DNA from: an uncultured Bacteroidales bacterium
Lineage (GTDB): Bacteria; Bacteroidota; Bacteroidia; Bacteroidales; UBA932
NCBI GenBank assembly: GCA_949294195.1
Contig: CASFGK010000006.1
Location: forward strand, 26,282-90,281
Length of the DNA stretch: 64,000 bases
Reading direction: 5' to 3'
In this document: in pieces, positions 36,302 to 45,642 of the stretch
Layout: the number at the start of each line of letters is the position of its first letter
How positions within the stretch are numbered: the first letter of the stretch is position 1
The notes under the pieces: model-generated
The model's database searches: none
The model's input: only the letters and a program-made list of their open reading frames with translations
Told to the model about the DNA's origin: nothing
Program-made: the position numbers and the translations under genes

Positions 36302-36330
36302 AGCCGCTTTAAATATACCGTTGCTTACAG

Positions 36331-36523
36331 TATGCCGTCTCTATGCAAGAGACGGCATAACTATGTTAATATGTTGAAAGAAAATGTTTTAAACGCCAGA
36401 GGCAGGGTTATGGGCTCCGGTGTCAGCTACATTGAAACAAAATTGTGATAATAAATATTAGGATATTTTTGTGGAATTCAATAACTTTGTCATGATTATG
36501 CGTCTCTTGCATAGAGATGGCAT
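36331..36523. repeat. Invertible promoter segment bounded by inverted repeats
   Basis: Left repeat 36331-36359 and right repeat 36497-36523 are reverse complements of each other except for one missing C, one C-to-T change and the terminal base or two. Each repeat is also a hairpin: arms TATGCCGTCTC / GAGACGGCATA around an asymmetric core TATGCAA on the left, and TTGCATA on the right. The 137 bases between hold one good promoter, pointing right. This is the arrangement of phase-variable capsule promoters upstream of UpxY genes in Bacteroides, flipped by a serine (Mpi-type) or tyrosine recombinase encoded elsewhere. In this assembly the promoter faces the capsule genes (ON). Confidence 0.75.
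36443..36471 (+). promoter_or_regulatory. Capsule-locus promoter inside the invertible segment
   Basis: TTG at 36443-36445, an 18-base spacer and TATTTTTG at 36464-36471 fit the TTTG-N19-TAnnTTTG pattern with one base short. It reads toward upxY at 36632, which gives a leader of roughly 155 bases that includes the right inverted repeat. No CAAAnnTA (minus-strand -7) occurs in the segment, so only one promoter is expected. Confidence 0.5.
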
Positions 36524-36581
36524 TGTCTTTTGGTTGAGGGGTAGTATATAAGCAATTCTAAGTAGTTGGTATCTAGCCTGT

Positions 36582-36619
36582 TAAGCCGATTCCAATACAC
36601 CAGGTATTGCATTGGCTTA
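36582..36619 (+). promoter_or_regulatory. Long hairpin in the upxY leader
   Basis: TAAGCC...CCAATAC at 36582-36597 pairs with GTATTG...GGCTTA at 36603-36619, with a few mismatches. It ends 12 bases before the upxY start codon and has no T tract, so it is not a terminator. It may control translation or be the RNA element at which UpxY joins the elongation complex. Confidence 0.4.
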
Positions 36620-36631
36620 TGATGATACGAA

Positions 36632-37186
36632 ATGTACACTGACCTTAAAAACGATGACCGTCTCCTGTGGTTTGCAATGAGAGCGACTTACAGAAGAGAA
36701 CTTGTAGCAAAGCGTCTTCTTGATGCGGCAGGAATCGAGAACTATATACCCATGCAGTTGAAAACCAAGATGACGATGGGTAGAAAGAAGAAAGTCCTTG
36801 TGCCTGCAGTCCACAACCTCATTTTCGTCCATACGACCAGGAATATCATCCGGGAGTTCAAGTCCCGTGTGCAGTATCTGCAGTACATGATGGACTACGG
36901 CAGGGGAGAAGGCGGCATGGCCCCTATTGTGGTTCCGGACAAGCAGATGGAGGATTTCATGGCAGTGGTGCGTACATGCCAGGAGGATCTCGAGTACATG
37001 CCCGTGGGGAACCGCAGCTTTCCGCAGGGGATGAAAGTCCGGGTCAGGGGCGGGGTACTCGACGGAGTGGAAGGTGTCATCGCCAGGACAGGAAAGTCCA
37101 GAGACAAGAAACTCGTAGTCACCCTGAGCGGCCTCGTCTCGGTCGCGACAGCCAATGTCAGTCCCGGGGAAGTGGAGCCTCTCTGA
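36632..37186 (+). CDS. UpxY-type capsule transcription antiterminator (NusG/RfaH family)
   Basis: 184 residues. UpxY proteins are NusG paralogs that stop premature termination in the leader of their own capsule operon. The N-terminal NGN domain starts LLWFAMRATYRRELVAKRLLDAAGIENYIPM, and the C-terminal KOW domain has GMKVRVRGGVLDGVEGVIAR. It is the first gene of the capsule operon, downstream of an invertible promoter, exactly where upxY genes lie in Bacteroides. The usual partner UpxZ is not present next to it. Its leader carries a long hairpin just before the start codon. Confidence 0.88.
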   Translation: MYTDLKNDDRLLWFAMRATYRRELVAKRLLDAAGIENYIPMQLKTKMTMGRKKKVLVPAVHNLIFVHTTRNIIREFKSRVQYLQYMMDYGRGEGGMAPIVVPDKQMEDFMAVVRTCQEDLEYMPVGNRSFPQGMKVRVRGGVLDGVEGVIARTGKSRDKKLVVTLSGLVSVATANVSPGEVEPL

Positions 37187-37271
37187 CCGGCATCCCGGCC
37201 GGCCCGGAAAACACGGCAAAGAACCATGACAGAAATACAAATCAAACCTGACAAATCAAGATATATCGTAT

Positions 37272-38087
37272 ATGAGAGTATTTAAAACCATCAGAAAGTC
37301 ATTCGCTATCCTGCTCCTCGTCCTGTCGGCGGCATCATGCGCCCAGGTCAGGAACATAGCTTATTTCCAGAACCACCTGACAGACCACCCGGAGAAGATA
37401 GACATGCATGCCGGGATAGTCATCCAGCCTAAAGACATGATATCCATCGTGGTGTCAAGCCGCAACCCGGAGCTTGTCCCGATGTTCAACCTCCCGATTG
37501 TCAGCTATCAGGCAGGATCGGAAATAGTTAGTTCTAGTCAGCAGAGACTTATGGGATATGTGGTGGACAACGACGGATACATCGATTTCCCTGTACTGGG
37601 AAAGCTCCAGGTCGCAGGAATGACCAGGTGGCAGCTCTCGAACAGGATAAAGGACAGGCTGCTGGAAGAAGGCCTGCTGAATGACGCGGTGGTGACAGTG
37701 GAGTTCATGAACTTCAAGATATCCGTAATCGGGGAAGTGAACCATCCGGGAACATTCAATGTCGAAGGAGACAAGATCACCATCCTCCAGGGACTCAGTC
37801 TCGCAGGAGACCTGACCATCTTCGGCAAGAGGGAAAACGTGACTGTCATCCGTGAGCTGGACGGAAAGCGGACGTTCTACAACGTCAACCTCTGCAGCGC
37901 CGACATGTTCAAGTCTCCGGCATACTACCTCCAGCAGAACGATGTCATCTACGTGGAGCCGAGCGAGATCAAGGCCCGACAGTCCACGGTCGACGACAAG
38001 GGGCTCAGGACCACCAGTATCCTGGTATCCTCAGGCTCGCTGCTGGTATCGGTGGCCACCCTTCTCGTGAGCATACTGGCCAGGTAG
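37272..38087 (+). CDS. Wza-like polysaccharide export lipoprotein
   Basis: A 271-residue outer-membrane lipoprotein with signal MRVFKTIRKSFAILLLVLSAASC. The poly-export domain is seen in IVIQPKDMISIVVSSRNPELVPMFN. SLBB-like repeats follow: YVVDNDGYIDFPVLGKLQVAGMT and KISVIGEVNHPGTFNVEGDKITILQGLSLAGDLT. A hydrophobic C-terminal stretch (SSGSLLVSVATLLVSILA) would form the transmembrane part. It makes the export channel for the capsule with the Wzc homolog that follows 45 bases downstream. Confidence 0.9.
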   Translation: MRVFKTIRKSFAILLLVLSAASCAQVRNIAYFQNHLTDHPEKIDMHAGIVIQPKDMISIVVSSRNPELVPMFNLPIVSYQAGSEIVSSSQQRLMGYVVDNDGYIDFPVLGKLQVAGMTRWQLSNRIKDRLLEEGLLNDAVVTVEFMNFKISVIGEVNHPGTFNVEGDKITILQGLSLAGDLTIFGKRENVTVIRELDGKRTFYNVNLCSADMFKSPAYYLQQNDVIYVEPSEIKARQSTVDDKGLRTTSILVSSGSLLVSVATLLVSILAR

Positions 38088-38132
38088 CATAAAGGAAGGA
38101 CAGAAAATACTAATACACTATAGAATACTATT

Positions 38133-40565
38133 ATGGCAGAAAACATCCAGGACATTTTCCCTCAGCAGGAGGAACAGCACCAGAGCCTGACATTCAGGGA
38201 TATAGTCGATATGGTATGGGGATACAAGTGGTGGTACGCGGTATCCGTTTTCATTTGTATCGTGTTTGCATGCATCTATCTGTACAGGACCCCTTCATCA
38301 TACCAGCGCACGGCCAAGGTCATCATCAGCGAGAACGGCCAGGATGCCGCCATGCGTGACCTCGCGGCATTCACGGGCGGCATGGCAGGCGGAAATGCCG
38401 GCGAGAACGTGAACAACGAGGTGGAAGCGTTCTCCTCGCCGGACCTGATGAAGCTGGTGGTGGAAAGGCTCGGACTTCAGACCAGCTATGTGGAAAAGCA
38501 GCCGTTCAGACAGGTGGAGCACTACTCCGACACTCCGGTAGAGCTGAAAGTCGTGGAGGGGATACCCCAGTCTTCGTTCAGTTTCAGCCTCGACAGGCAC
38601 AAGGACAGCATCCTGGTACTCTCTGACTTCAGGGTGGGTGCAGAAGAAATCAAGGCAGACCATGTGGTAGGCCGTCCTCTGGATACCCTGAACACCCCTG
38701 TAGGGAAACTTATCCTTAGTCCTACGGTCAACTTCACACAGTGGGAAAGGCCGTTCACAGTCACATGGGTGAACAGCATGAGCAGGGCCAAATCATACTG
38801 CTCCAGACTCTCCGCTTCGATATCCGGCAAGCAGACTTCCGTCATAGTGCTCTCAATAGAGGATGTCTTCCCTTCAAGGGCGGAGAACATTCTCAGTACT
38901 CTGATAGACGTTTACAACGAGGTCTGGATCCATGACAAGAACCGTTCGGCCCGGAATACCACGGCCTTCATCAACGAGCGTCTCATCGTCATCGAGCAGG
39001 AGCTCGGCGGCATAGAGACCAGCCTGAAGAACTTCAAGCAGGAGAACAGGCTCACAGACATACAGATGGCCTCGCAGGCATACCTGCAGGAGTCCACCAG
39101 CTACTCCGCACAGGCGTTCGACGTGAGCAACCAGCTCTCCATCGCCCAGTACATCAGAAGCTACATCACGGACCCCGCGCATTCCAAAGATCTCATCCCT
39201 GCCAACTCCGGGCTTACCAACACCGACATCGAAGGCCAGATCTCCGAGTACAACAACATGGTCCTCACCCGCGACCGTCTCCTGGCCGGCAGCAGCGAGA
39301 AGAACCCTCTCATCCTCGATATGAACACCTCTCTGAATGCATTGAAGACCACCATCATCCGCTCTATAGACAACCTCGTGGCAGCCCTTGAGCTGCAGGC
39401 TGACCGCCTTCAGGGGCAGGAAGAGCAGATCATGGGCAGGATCGCATCCAGCTCGGGTACGGAGATGGAGCTCCTCTCCATAGAGCGACAGCAGAAAGTA
39501 AAGGAATCCCTCTATATCTACCTTCTCCAGAAACGCGAAGAAAACGAGATAGCCGGACTGGTCAATGTCGGCAACACGCGCCTGATCATGTCCCCTAACG
39601 GCTCTCCGTCTCCCGTGACTCCTAAGAAGAAAATGATATTTTTGTTGGCTGTCATCATGGGATGCGGCATACCGTTCACCACAGTCTTCATCATGAGGAT
39701 GCTGGATACCACCATCAAGAGAAGGACTGACCTGACAGGCGTCGACATCCCGTTCCTGGGCGAGATACCTCTGATAGGAGTCCGTCGCAGGAAAGGTCTC
39801 GATATCCTGAAGAAAACCGACAAATATGACAACTCCAACTGTCACATAGTCGTAAGGAGCGGCAGCCGCGATGCCGTCAACGAAGCCTTCCGTGTCCTGA
39901 GGACCAACATGGACATGATGACAGACCGCAGTGCGGCTTCACATACAGTCATAGTCACATCCCTCAACCCTAACGCCGGAAAGACCTTCATGACACTGAA
40001 CATGGCAGCCGGAATGGCGCTCAAAGGTTCCAGGACACTGCTTCTGGACCTGGACCTGAGGAAAGCCACTCTGAGCAAGACTCTGGAGATAAACGGGACA
40101 GGCTCAGTAGCCTATCTGTCAGGCAAGACAGACGACTATCATGCAGGCATAAAGTCTGTGGATGAAAACCTCTTCCTCCTTCCTGTCGGCTCCCTGCCGC
40201 CTAACCCGTCGGAGCTGCTTCTTTCAAGGAAGTTCCCGGCTCTGATATCCGCCCTGAAGAAAGAGTATGACTACATATTCATCGACTGTCCTCCTGTAGA
40301 GATAGTGGCTGATACATACATCGTGTCGCAGTACGCTGACATGTCTCTCTTCGTGGTCCGCTCCGGAGTGTTCGACAGAAGAGACCTTCCGGTGCTGGAG
40401 CAGCTGTACTCCAACGGCAAGCTCCGCCACATGGCCCTGGCAATGAACGGAGTGGAAGCCTACAGCAGAGGGTACGGACGCTACGGACATTACGGATATG
40501 GTTACGGTTACGGGTACGGCTATGGCTATGGAAACCATTCCGATACTGAGGACAGCAGGGAATAG
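38133..40565 (+). CDS. Wzc-like chain-length regulator and BY-kinase
   Basis: An 810-residue inner-membrane co-polymerase. The N-terminal Wzz domain has a first membrane helix (WWYAVSVFICIVFACIYLY near residue 30), a long coiled-coil periplasmic part, and a second helix near residue 500 (MIFLLAVIMGCGIPFTTVFIM). A cytoplasmic bacterial tyrosine-kinase domain has Walker A NPNAGKTF near residue 613 and Walker A' LLLDLDLRKATLS near 637. The C-terminus ends in a tyrosine cluster YSRGYGRYGHYGYGYGYGYG, the autophosphorylation tail. It controls polymer length and export with Wza and the phosphatase next door. Confidence 0.93.
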   Translation: MAENIQDIFPQQEEQHQSLTFRDIVDMVWGYKWWYAVSVFICIVFACIYLYRTPSSYQRTAKVIISENGQDAAMRDLAAFTGGMAGGNAGENVNNEVEAFSSPDLMKLVVERLGLQTSYVEKQPFRQVEHYSDTPVELKVVEGIPQSSFSFSLDRHKDSILVLSDFRVGAEEIKADHVVGRPLDTLNTPVGKLILSPTVNFTQWERPFTVTWVNSMSRAKSYCSRLSASISGKQTSVIVLSIEDVFPSRAENILSTLIDVYNEVWIHDKNRSARNTTAFINERLIVIEQELGGIETSLKNFKQENRLTDIQMASQAYLQESTSYSAQAFDVSNQLSIAQYIRSYITDPAHSKDLIPANSGLTNTDIEGQISEYNNMVLTRDRLLAGSSEKNPLILDMNTSLNALKTTIIRSIDNLVAALELQADRLQGQEEQIMGRIASSSGTEMELLSIERQQKVKESLYIYLLQKREENEIAGLVNVGNTRLIMSPNGSPSPVTPKKKMIFLLAVIMGCGIPFTTVFIMRMLDTTIKRRTDLTGVDIPFLGEIPLIGVRRRKGLDILKKTDKYDNSNCHIVVRSGSRDAVNEAFRVLRTNMDMMTDRSAASHTVIVTSLNPNAGKTFMTLNMAAGMALKGSRTLLLDLDLRKATLSKTLEINGTGSVAYLSGKTDDYHAGIKSVDENLFLLPVGSLPPNPSELLLSRKFPALISALKKEYDYIFIDCPPVEIVADTYIVSQYADMSLFVVRSGVFDRRDLPVLEQLYSNGKLRHMALAMNGVEAYSRGYGRYGHYGYGYGYGYGYGYGNHSDTEDSRE

Positions 40566-40580
40566 CCGGTGCATAAGTAC

Positions 40581-41282
40581 ATGGGCATTTTCAGCAGAAA
40601 GACATCGGTATTGTCCGCAGGACTCCTTCATGGAGCCGCGGACAGGCACAGCCATATCCTCTGGGGTGTGGATGACGGAGTCCAGACACCTGAAGAGTCG
40701 CTGGGGATACTTTCGTTTCTGGAGTCGGCCGGACTCCGGTCCCTATGGCTCACTCCGCATACGGCAGAGGACATGCCCAACACTACAGCCGCCCTCAAGG
40801 CCAGGTTTTCCGAGCTGAAAGCGGCATATGGCGGACAGATGGAGCTTCATCTGGCTTCCGAGTACATGCTGGACACTCTGTATGAAAAGCATCTGGCAGA
40901 AAAAGACCTGCTCACCATGGAAGATGACATGGTCCTTGTGGAGACATCCACATGGAACCCTCCCATCAATATGGAAGAACTCCTTCGGGACACCATGTCG
41001 GCCGGATACCGGCCTCTGCTCGCCCATCCGGAGCGGTACAGATATATGGAAGAAGACGACTACAGCCGACTGACGGACATGGGAGTAAAGCTCCAGCTGA
41101 ACCTTCCTTCCCTTCTGGGATTCTACGGAGACACGGCACGGAAGAAAGCCGGAATGCTCCTGAAAAAAGGGATGTACACATTCTGGGGCTCTGACTGCCA
41201 CCGCATGGCCTCCCTGCGGAGACAATATGATACCAAAGAACTTAACCCTAAGCTGGGTTCCCTTCTAGAGCTTCTGAAATGA
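40581..41282 (+). CDS. PHP-type tyrosine-protein phosphatase (CpsB/YwqE family)
   Basis: About 233 residues. It is a metal-dependent PHP-fold phosphatase expected to dephosphorylate the tyrosine tail of the Wzc homolog. Metal-binding motifs include [13 protein letters not shown] near residue 22 (family H-x-H-I-L-x-x-x-D-D-G), WLTPHTAED near 54, ASEYM near 93 and the C-terminal [11 protein letters not shown] 40581 is chosen; an in-frame GTG at 40569, three bases after the Wzc stop, would add four residues. Tight linkage to wzc supports the kinase-phosphatase pairing. Confidence 0.88.
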   Translation: MGIFSRKTSVLSAGLLHGAADRHSHILWGVDDGVQTPEESLGILSFLESAGLRSLWLTPHTAEDMPNTTAALKARFSELKAAYGGQMELHLASEYMLDTLYEKHLAEKDLLTMEDDMVLVETSTWNPPINMEELLRDTMSAGYRPLLAHPERYRYMEEDDYSRLTDMGVKLQLNLPSLLGFYGDTARKKAGMLLKKGMYTFWGSDCHRMASLRRQYDTKELNPKLGSLLELLK

Positions 41283-41337
41283 CCTGCTGTTCCGGTCACG
41301 GCCAAAAGACCTGATGAAAAAACAAACGGATAAAAAA

Positions 41338-42594
41338 ATGAAAAAACAAATCGCTGTCGCAGGCACCGGATATGTCGGCCTGTCTCTGGCCACGCTTCTG
41401 GCCCAGCACAACCACGTCACCGCTGTCGATGTAGTCCCTGAAAAGGTAGACCTGATCAATGCAGGGAAATCTCCCATCCAGGATGACTATATCGAGAAAT
41501 ACCTGGCGGAAAAACCTCTCGACCTTACAGCTACTCTGGACGGAGCTTCGGCATACAGGGATGCCGGATATGTCATCATAGCCGCCCCGACCAACTATGA
41601 CCCTAAAAAGAACTTTTTCGACACCTCGCATGTAGAGGAAGTGATAGACCTGGTACTGTCGGTCAACAGGAAGGCAGTGATGGTCATCAAGAGCACGATA
41701 CCGGTAGGGTATTGCGAGAGCCTGTACAGAAGATACGGGAAAGACCTCAGACTCCTCTTTTTCCCGGAATTCCTCCGGGAGAGCAAAGCCTTGTATGACA
41801 ACCTTTACCCTTCCAGAATCATAGCCGGTATCCCGCCTGCGGAGCTTGCATCCGACAGGGAGTTTCTGGAGCAGGAGGCCCATGCATTCGTCTCACTCCT
41901 GCAGGAAGGGGCAGAAAAGGAGAATATAGATACCCTGTATATGGGAATGACTGAAGCGGAAGCCGTAAAGCTTTTTGCAAACACATATCTGGCCCTGAGG
42001 GTGAGCTATTTCAACGAGCTTGACACCTATGCCGAAATGAAAGGTCTGGATACCAGATCCATCATCGACGGCGTATGCCTTGACCCGAGAATCGGGAGCC
42101 ACTACAACAACCCTTCATTCGGCTACGGAGGCTACTGTCTTCCGAAAGACACCAAGCAGCTTCTGGCCAACTATGCCGATGTCCCGGAGAACCTCATTCA
42201 GGCTATCGTTGAAAGCAACCGTACCAGGAAAGACTTCATCGCGGACAGGGTCCTGTCACTGGCGGGAGCGTACGAAGCCAACAGCAGCTGGGATGCCTCC
42301 CACGAGCGCAGTGTCACGGTAGGGGTCTACCGTCTGACGATGAAGAGCAACAGCGACAACTTCCGCCAGAGCAGCATCCAGGGCGTGATGAAACGCATCA
42401 AGGCCAAAGGAGCCAGGGTGATAGTCTACGAGCCGGCACTTGAAGACGGTACGACATTTTTCGGCAGTCCGGTAGTGAACGGACTGGAAGAATTCAAGGC
42501 CATGAGCAACGCCATCATAGCCAACAGATACGACCCTTGTCTGGACGATGTGAAAGACAAGGTCTACACAAGAGACATTTTCAGAAGGGACTGA
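41338..42594 (+). CDS. ugd: UDP-glucose 6-dehydrogenase
   Basis: About 418 residues. It oxidises UDP-glucose twice to UDP-glucuronate using NAD+, supplying an acidic capsule sugar. The Rossmann motif [19 protein letters not shown] is at the N-terminus. PSRIIAGIP and [15 protein letters not shown] carry the NAD and active-site cysteine (near residue 255) of the short Klebsiella-type Ugd. ATG 41338 gives the family-like start [12 protein letters not shown] 41314 encodes a repeated MKKQ leader. Related dehydrogenases for UDP-ManNAc are possible, but the active-site string favours UDP-glucose. Confidence 0.88.
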   Translation: MKKQIAVAGTGYVGLSLATLLAQHNHVTAVDVVPEKVDLINAGKSPIQDDYIEKYLAEKPLDLTATLDGASAYRDAGYVIIAAPTNYDPKKNFFDTSHVEEVIDLVLSVNRKAVMVIKSTIPVGYCESLYRRYGKDLRLLFFPEFLRESKALYDNLYPSRIIAGIPPAELASDREFLEQEAHAFVSLLQEGAEKENIDTLYMGMTEAEAVKLFANTYLALRVSYFNELDTYAEMKGLDTRSIIDGVCLDPRIGSHYNNPSFGYGGYCLPKDTKQLLANYADVPENLIQAIVESNRTRKDFIADRVLSLAGAYEANSSWDASHERSVTVGVYRLTMKSNSDNFRQSSIQGVMKRIKAKGARVIVYEPALEDGTTFFGSPVVNGLEEFKAMSNAIIANRYDPCLDDVKDKVYTRDIFRRD

Positions 42595-42643
42595 CCTTTT
42601 TCTAATCATCAATTTAACCATTAACCATAAAGGACTTTAACAG

Positions 42644-44560
42644 ATGGACATCTTATTGAAACTTTCGGGATGGTATTTCTCGAAAAAGGCACTGCCGTAC
42701 TGGTGCATACTGGTCTTGGACTGTGCTCTGGTATGTTTCTCGGGGTACCTTAGCTTCTATTTGGAACTCGGGGGTGACGGATTTGCCGCCAGTTTCTGGC
42801 AGATGACATCCGGGCTACTGGTCAGCCTGGTTCCGTTCATTCTGGCCTTCAGACTTCTCCACACTTATTCCGGTATAGTAAGATACTCGTCATTCATCGA
42901 CCTGCAGAGAGTCGCTACTGCAGTCATGTTCGGCGAGTCCGTGACCTATGTCACGGGGCTGGCGGCTGATGCCATCTGGCCGGCGCAGCACAGTATCCTG
43001 TTCCCTGACCTGGAAACGGCTCTGATCATATTTTTCATCTGTACTTTCCTGCTGTGGATGGAGCGTGTGGTAGTCAAGCGTCTCTTTGACTCGTTCCATA
43101 TAGACAACGCCATGCCGGCGGCCATATACGGTACCAAGGCAGGCGGTATAAGCCTCGCCAAGAGCATCCTTTCCGTAAAGGACAAGAAATACTCCCTTCT
43201 GGCTTTCATCTCCGATGACGAGAGGATGAAAGGGGCATATCTCATGAGCAAGCCCGTCTACCAGAACGGCAGGGATATCGCCGTGAAAATGGGAAAACTG
43301 GGAGTTAAGGTCCTCCTGGTATCACCTCTGAAGACCGCTCTGTTCAGGGAAAACAGTACGATGGTCGACTCTTTCATCTCCGAAGGCATCCGGATAATGA
43401 TGATGAACGGAGGCGATGAATGGGACGGCAAGTCAGATGTCACTCACCAGCAGCTTCATGAAGTCGATATCGAAGACCTCCTGCCGAGGGACAAGATAGA
43501 GATAGACATGGCTGCCATAGGCAGACAGCTCAGCGGCAAGAGGATCCTCATCACCGGAGCCGCAGGCTCTATAGGCTCGGAGATGGTCCGCCAGGTGGCG
43601 AAGTTCAGCCCGGCGGAGATGATCCTGATAGACCAGGCGGAGACTCCCATGCATGACATCAGGAGGATGCTGGACAGGGAACACCCTGACGTGAAGAACG
43701 AGACCATAGTGACCAGCATCACCAACGCTCCCCACATGGAAAAGATCTTTTCCTTCTACCGGCCCGAATACATTTTCCACGCTGCAGCCTACAAACATGT
43801 GCCCATGATGGAAGATGACCCTGCCATAGCCGTGCAGAACAACATCTACGGCACCAGGGTGATTGCGGATCTGGCAGTGAAGTACGGTACGGAGAAGTTC
43901 GTGATGATATCCACTGACAAGGCAGTCAACCCTACCAATGTCATGGGCTGCAGCAAGCGTATCTGCGAGATATACTGCCAGAGCCTGAACCAGGCTGTCA
44001 GAGACGGCAAGGTCCAGGGAGTCACCCAGTTCGTGACCACCCGCTTCGGCAACGTCCTGGGATCCAACGGAAGCGTCATCCCTATCTTCAAGGAGCAGAT
44101 AAGGCGCGGAGGCCCTATCACCGTCACCCATCCGGATATCGTCCGGTACTTCATGCTCATCCCGGAGGCCTGCAGGCTCGTCCTTGAAGCAGGCACCATG
44201 GGCAGGGGCGGGGAAATATTCGTGTTCGACATGGGGCTGCCCGTGAGGATATATGACCTGGCGAAAAGGATGATAGCGCTGTCCGGGGCCAGAGATGTGG
44301 AGATAAAGTTCACAGGTCTCCGCGACGGGGAAAAACTGTATGAGGAAGTCCTGAACGACAAGGAAATCACTCTCCCGACATCCAACCCTCTGATCATGGT
44401 CGCCAAAGTCCGAGAATATGACTACACCACGGCCCTGGCCAACGAAGAGCGTCTGATGGCTGTTTCCAAGACTTTCGATGACATGTCCATAGTCAAGGTC
44501 ATGAAGGAAATCGTCCCTGAATACAAGAGCCGGCACTCCAAGTATGAGGTGCTGGACTGA
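42644..44560 (+). CDS. Membrane NDP-sugar 4,6-dehydratase (CapD/WbpM-like)
   Basis: A 638-residue inner-membrane enzyme of the long dehydratase class. The N-terminal ~150 residues hold about four membrane helices, then a CoA-binding-like domain (MPAAIYGTKAGGISLAKSI), then the SDR domain with GAAGSIGSEMVRQV near residue 305. The catalytic region MISTDKAVNPTNVMGCSKR has Met in place of the usual Tyr of Y-x-x-x-K, the known Ser-Met-Lys form of WbpM-type enzymes. It probably converts UDP-GlcNAc to the 4-keto-6-deoxy sugar for a bacillosamine- or QuiNAc-type residue. Confidence 0.88.
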   Translation: MDILLKLSGWYFSKKALPYWCILVLDCALVCFSGYLSFYLELGGDGFAASFWQMTSGLLVSLVPFILAFRLLHTYSGIVRYSSFIDLQRVATAVMFGESVTYVTGLAADAIWPAQHSILFPDLETALIIFFICTFLLWMERVVVKRLFDSFHIDNAMPAAIYGTKAGGISLAKSILSVKDKKYSLLAFISDDERMKGAYLMSKPVYQNGRDIAVKMGKLGVKVLLVSPLKTALFRENSTMVDSFISEGIRIMMMNGGDEWDGKSDVTHQQLHEVDIEDLLPRDKIEIDMAAIGRQLSGKRILITGAAGSIGSEMVRQVAKFSPAEMILIDQAETPMHDIRRMLDREHPDVKNETIVTSITNAPHMEKIFSFYRPEYIFHAAAYKHVPMMEDDPAIAVQNNIYGTRVIADLAVKYGTEKFVMISTDKAVNPTNVMGCSKRICEIYCQSLNQAVRDGKVQGVTQFVTTRFGNVLGSNGSVIPIFKEQIRRGGPITVTHPDIVRYFMLIPEACRLVLEAGTMGRGGEIFVFDMGLPVRIYDLAKRMIALSGARDVEIKFTGLRDGEKLYEEVLNDKEITLPTSNPLIMVAKVREYDYTTALANEERLMAVSKTFDDMSIVKVMKEIVPEYKSRHSKYEVLD

Positions 44561-44592
44561 ATACCGCAAACAACAAATCAAACAATACCGAT

Positions 44593-45642
44593 ATGAGCAT
44601 TTTTGCAGGCAAGACCCTGATGATTACCGGTGGTACCGGAAGCTTCGGGAACGCTGTCCTGAACCGATTCCTCAGGACAGACATAGCTGAGATCAGGATC
44701 TTCTCACGCGACGAGAAAAAACAGGACGACATGCGTCATGAATATCAGGCCAAGTATCCTGATGTGGCGCATAAGATCAAATTCTATATCGGGGATGTCC
44801 GCAGCCTCGAAAGCTGCCGCAGCGCGATGCCGGGGACGGACTATATCTTCCACGCTGCCGCACTGAAACAGGTCCCGAGCTGCGAATTCTTCCCTATGGA
44901 AGCCGTAAAGACCAATGTTATAGGTACTGACAATGTCCTGACAGCGGCTATAGAGAACAATGTGGAATGTGTCATCTGCCTCTCTACCGACAAGGCGGCA
45001 TATCCTATCAACGCAATGGGGATCACCAAGGCTATAGAAGAGAAGGTCGCAGTGGCAAAGAGCCGCAACTCCCGAAACACGAAAATCTGCTGCACCCGAT
45101 ACGGCAACGTGATGTGCTCCCGCGGCAGCGTCATCCCTCTCTGGATAGAGCAGATCCGCAGCGGACTGCCTGTTACGGTGACCGAACCTAATATGACCCG
45201 TTTCATCATGAGCCTGGAAGAGGCTGTAGACCTGGTGCTATTTGCATTCGAGCACGGACAGAACGGTGACATACTCGTCCAGAAGGCCCCTGCCTGCACT
45301 ATCAGGACCCAGGCCGAAGCGGTCTGCGAGCTTTTCGGTGGAAAGAAAGAAGACATCAAGGTCATCGGTATCCGCCACGGAGAGAAGATGTACGAGACAC
45401 TGCTTACAAATGAAGAATGCGCCAAGGCTGAGGATATGGGGAACTTCTACCGGGTACCTGCAGACAACCGCAGTCTCAACTATGACAAGTATTTCACCGA
45501 GGGAGACTCGCACAGGTCCGCACTGACAGAGTTCAACTCTGACAATACCCGAAGACTCGATCTCGAAGAGACCAAGGCCAAGATTGCCGCTCTGGAGTAT
45601 ATACAGAACGAGCTTAAAGGCATAGAAAACATAGCCAGGTGA
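44593..45642 (+). CDS. fnlA: UDP-GlcNAc 4,6-dehydratase (5-inverting), FnlA/CapE type
   Basis: 349 residues. First enzyme of UDP-N-acetyl-L-fucosamine synthesis. The SDR motif MITGGTGSFGNAVLNRFL is at the N-terminus and STDKAAYPINAMGITKAIEEK carries the Ser-Met-Lys variant triad of CapE. RYGNVMCSRGSVIPL and GIRHGEKMYETLLT are characteristic of CapE/FnlA. It overlaps the next gene by four bases and stands at the head of a complete fnlA-fnlB-fnlC set. Confidence 0.88.
   Translation: MSIFAGKTLMITGGTGSFGNAVLNRFLRTDIAEIRIFSRDEKKQDDMRHEYQAKYPDVAHKIKFYIGDVRSLESCRSAMPGTDYIFHAAALKQVPSCEFFPMEAVKTNVIGTDNVLTAAIENNVECVICLSTDKAAYPINAMGITKAIEEKVAVAKSRNSRNTKICCTRYGNVMCSRGSVIPLWIEQIRSGLPVTVTEPNMTRFIMSLEEAVDLVLFAFEHGQNGDILVQKAPACTIRTQAEAVCELFGGKKEDIKVIGIRHGEKMYETLLTNEECAKAEDMGNFYRVPADNRSLNYDKYFTEGDSHRSALTEFNSDNTRRLDLEETKAKIAALEYIQNELKGIENIAR

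Noticed and set aside
36331-36359. The left hairpin as a plain terminator of the fucosidase gene
   Set aside because: The 11-bp stem is strong but the next bases are ACTATGTTAA, with no T tract, and an inverted copy lies 137 bases away, which a terminator does not explain.
38874-39845. Long minus-strand open frame opposite wzc
   Set aside because: Antisense shadow of a clear BY-kinase gene; no family motifs.
40468-40540. Short tandem repeat as a CRISPR-like or intergenic array
   Set aside because: The six-base units are in-frame Gly-Tyr codons of the Wzc tail.
43433-44581. Long minus-strand open frame (382 codons) opposite the CapD-like gene
   Set aside because: It mirrors codon structure of the plus-strand gene, has no recognisable domains and sits fully antisense to a well-supported enzyme.
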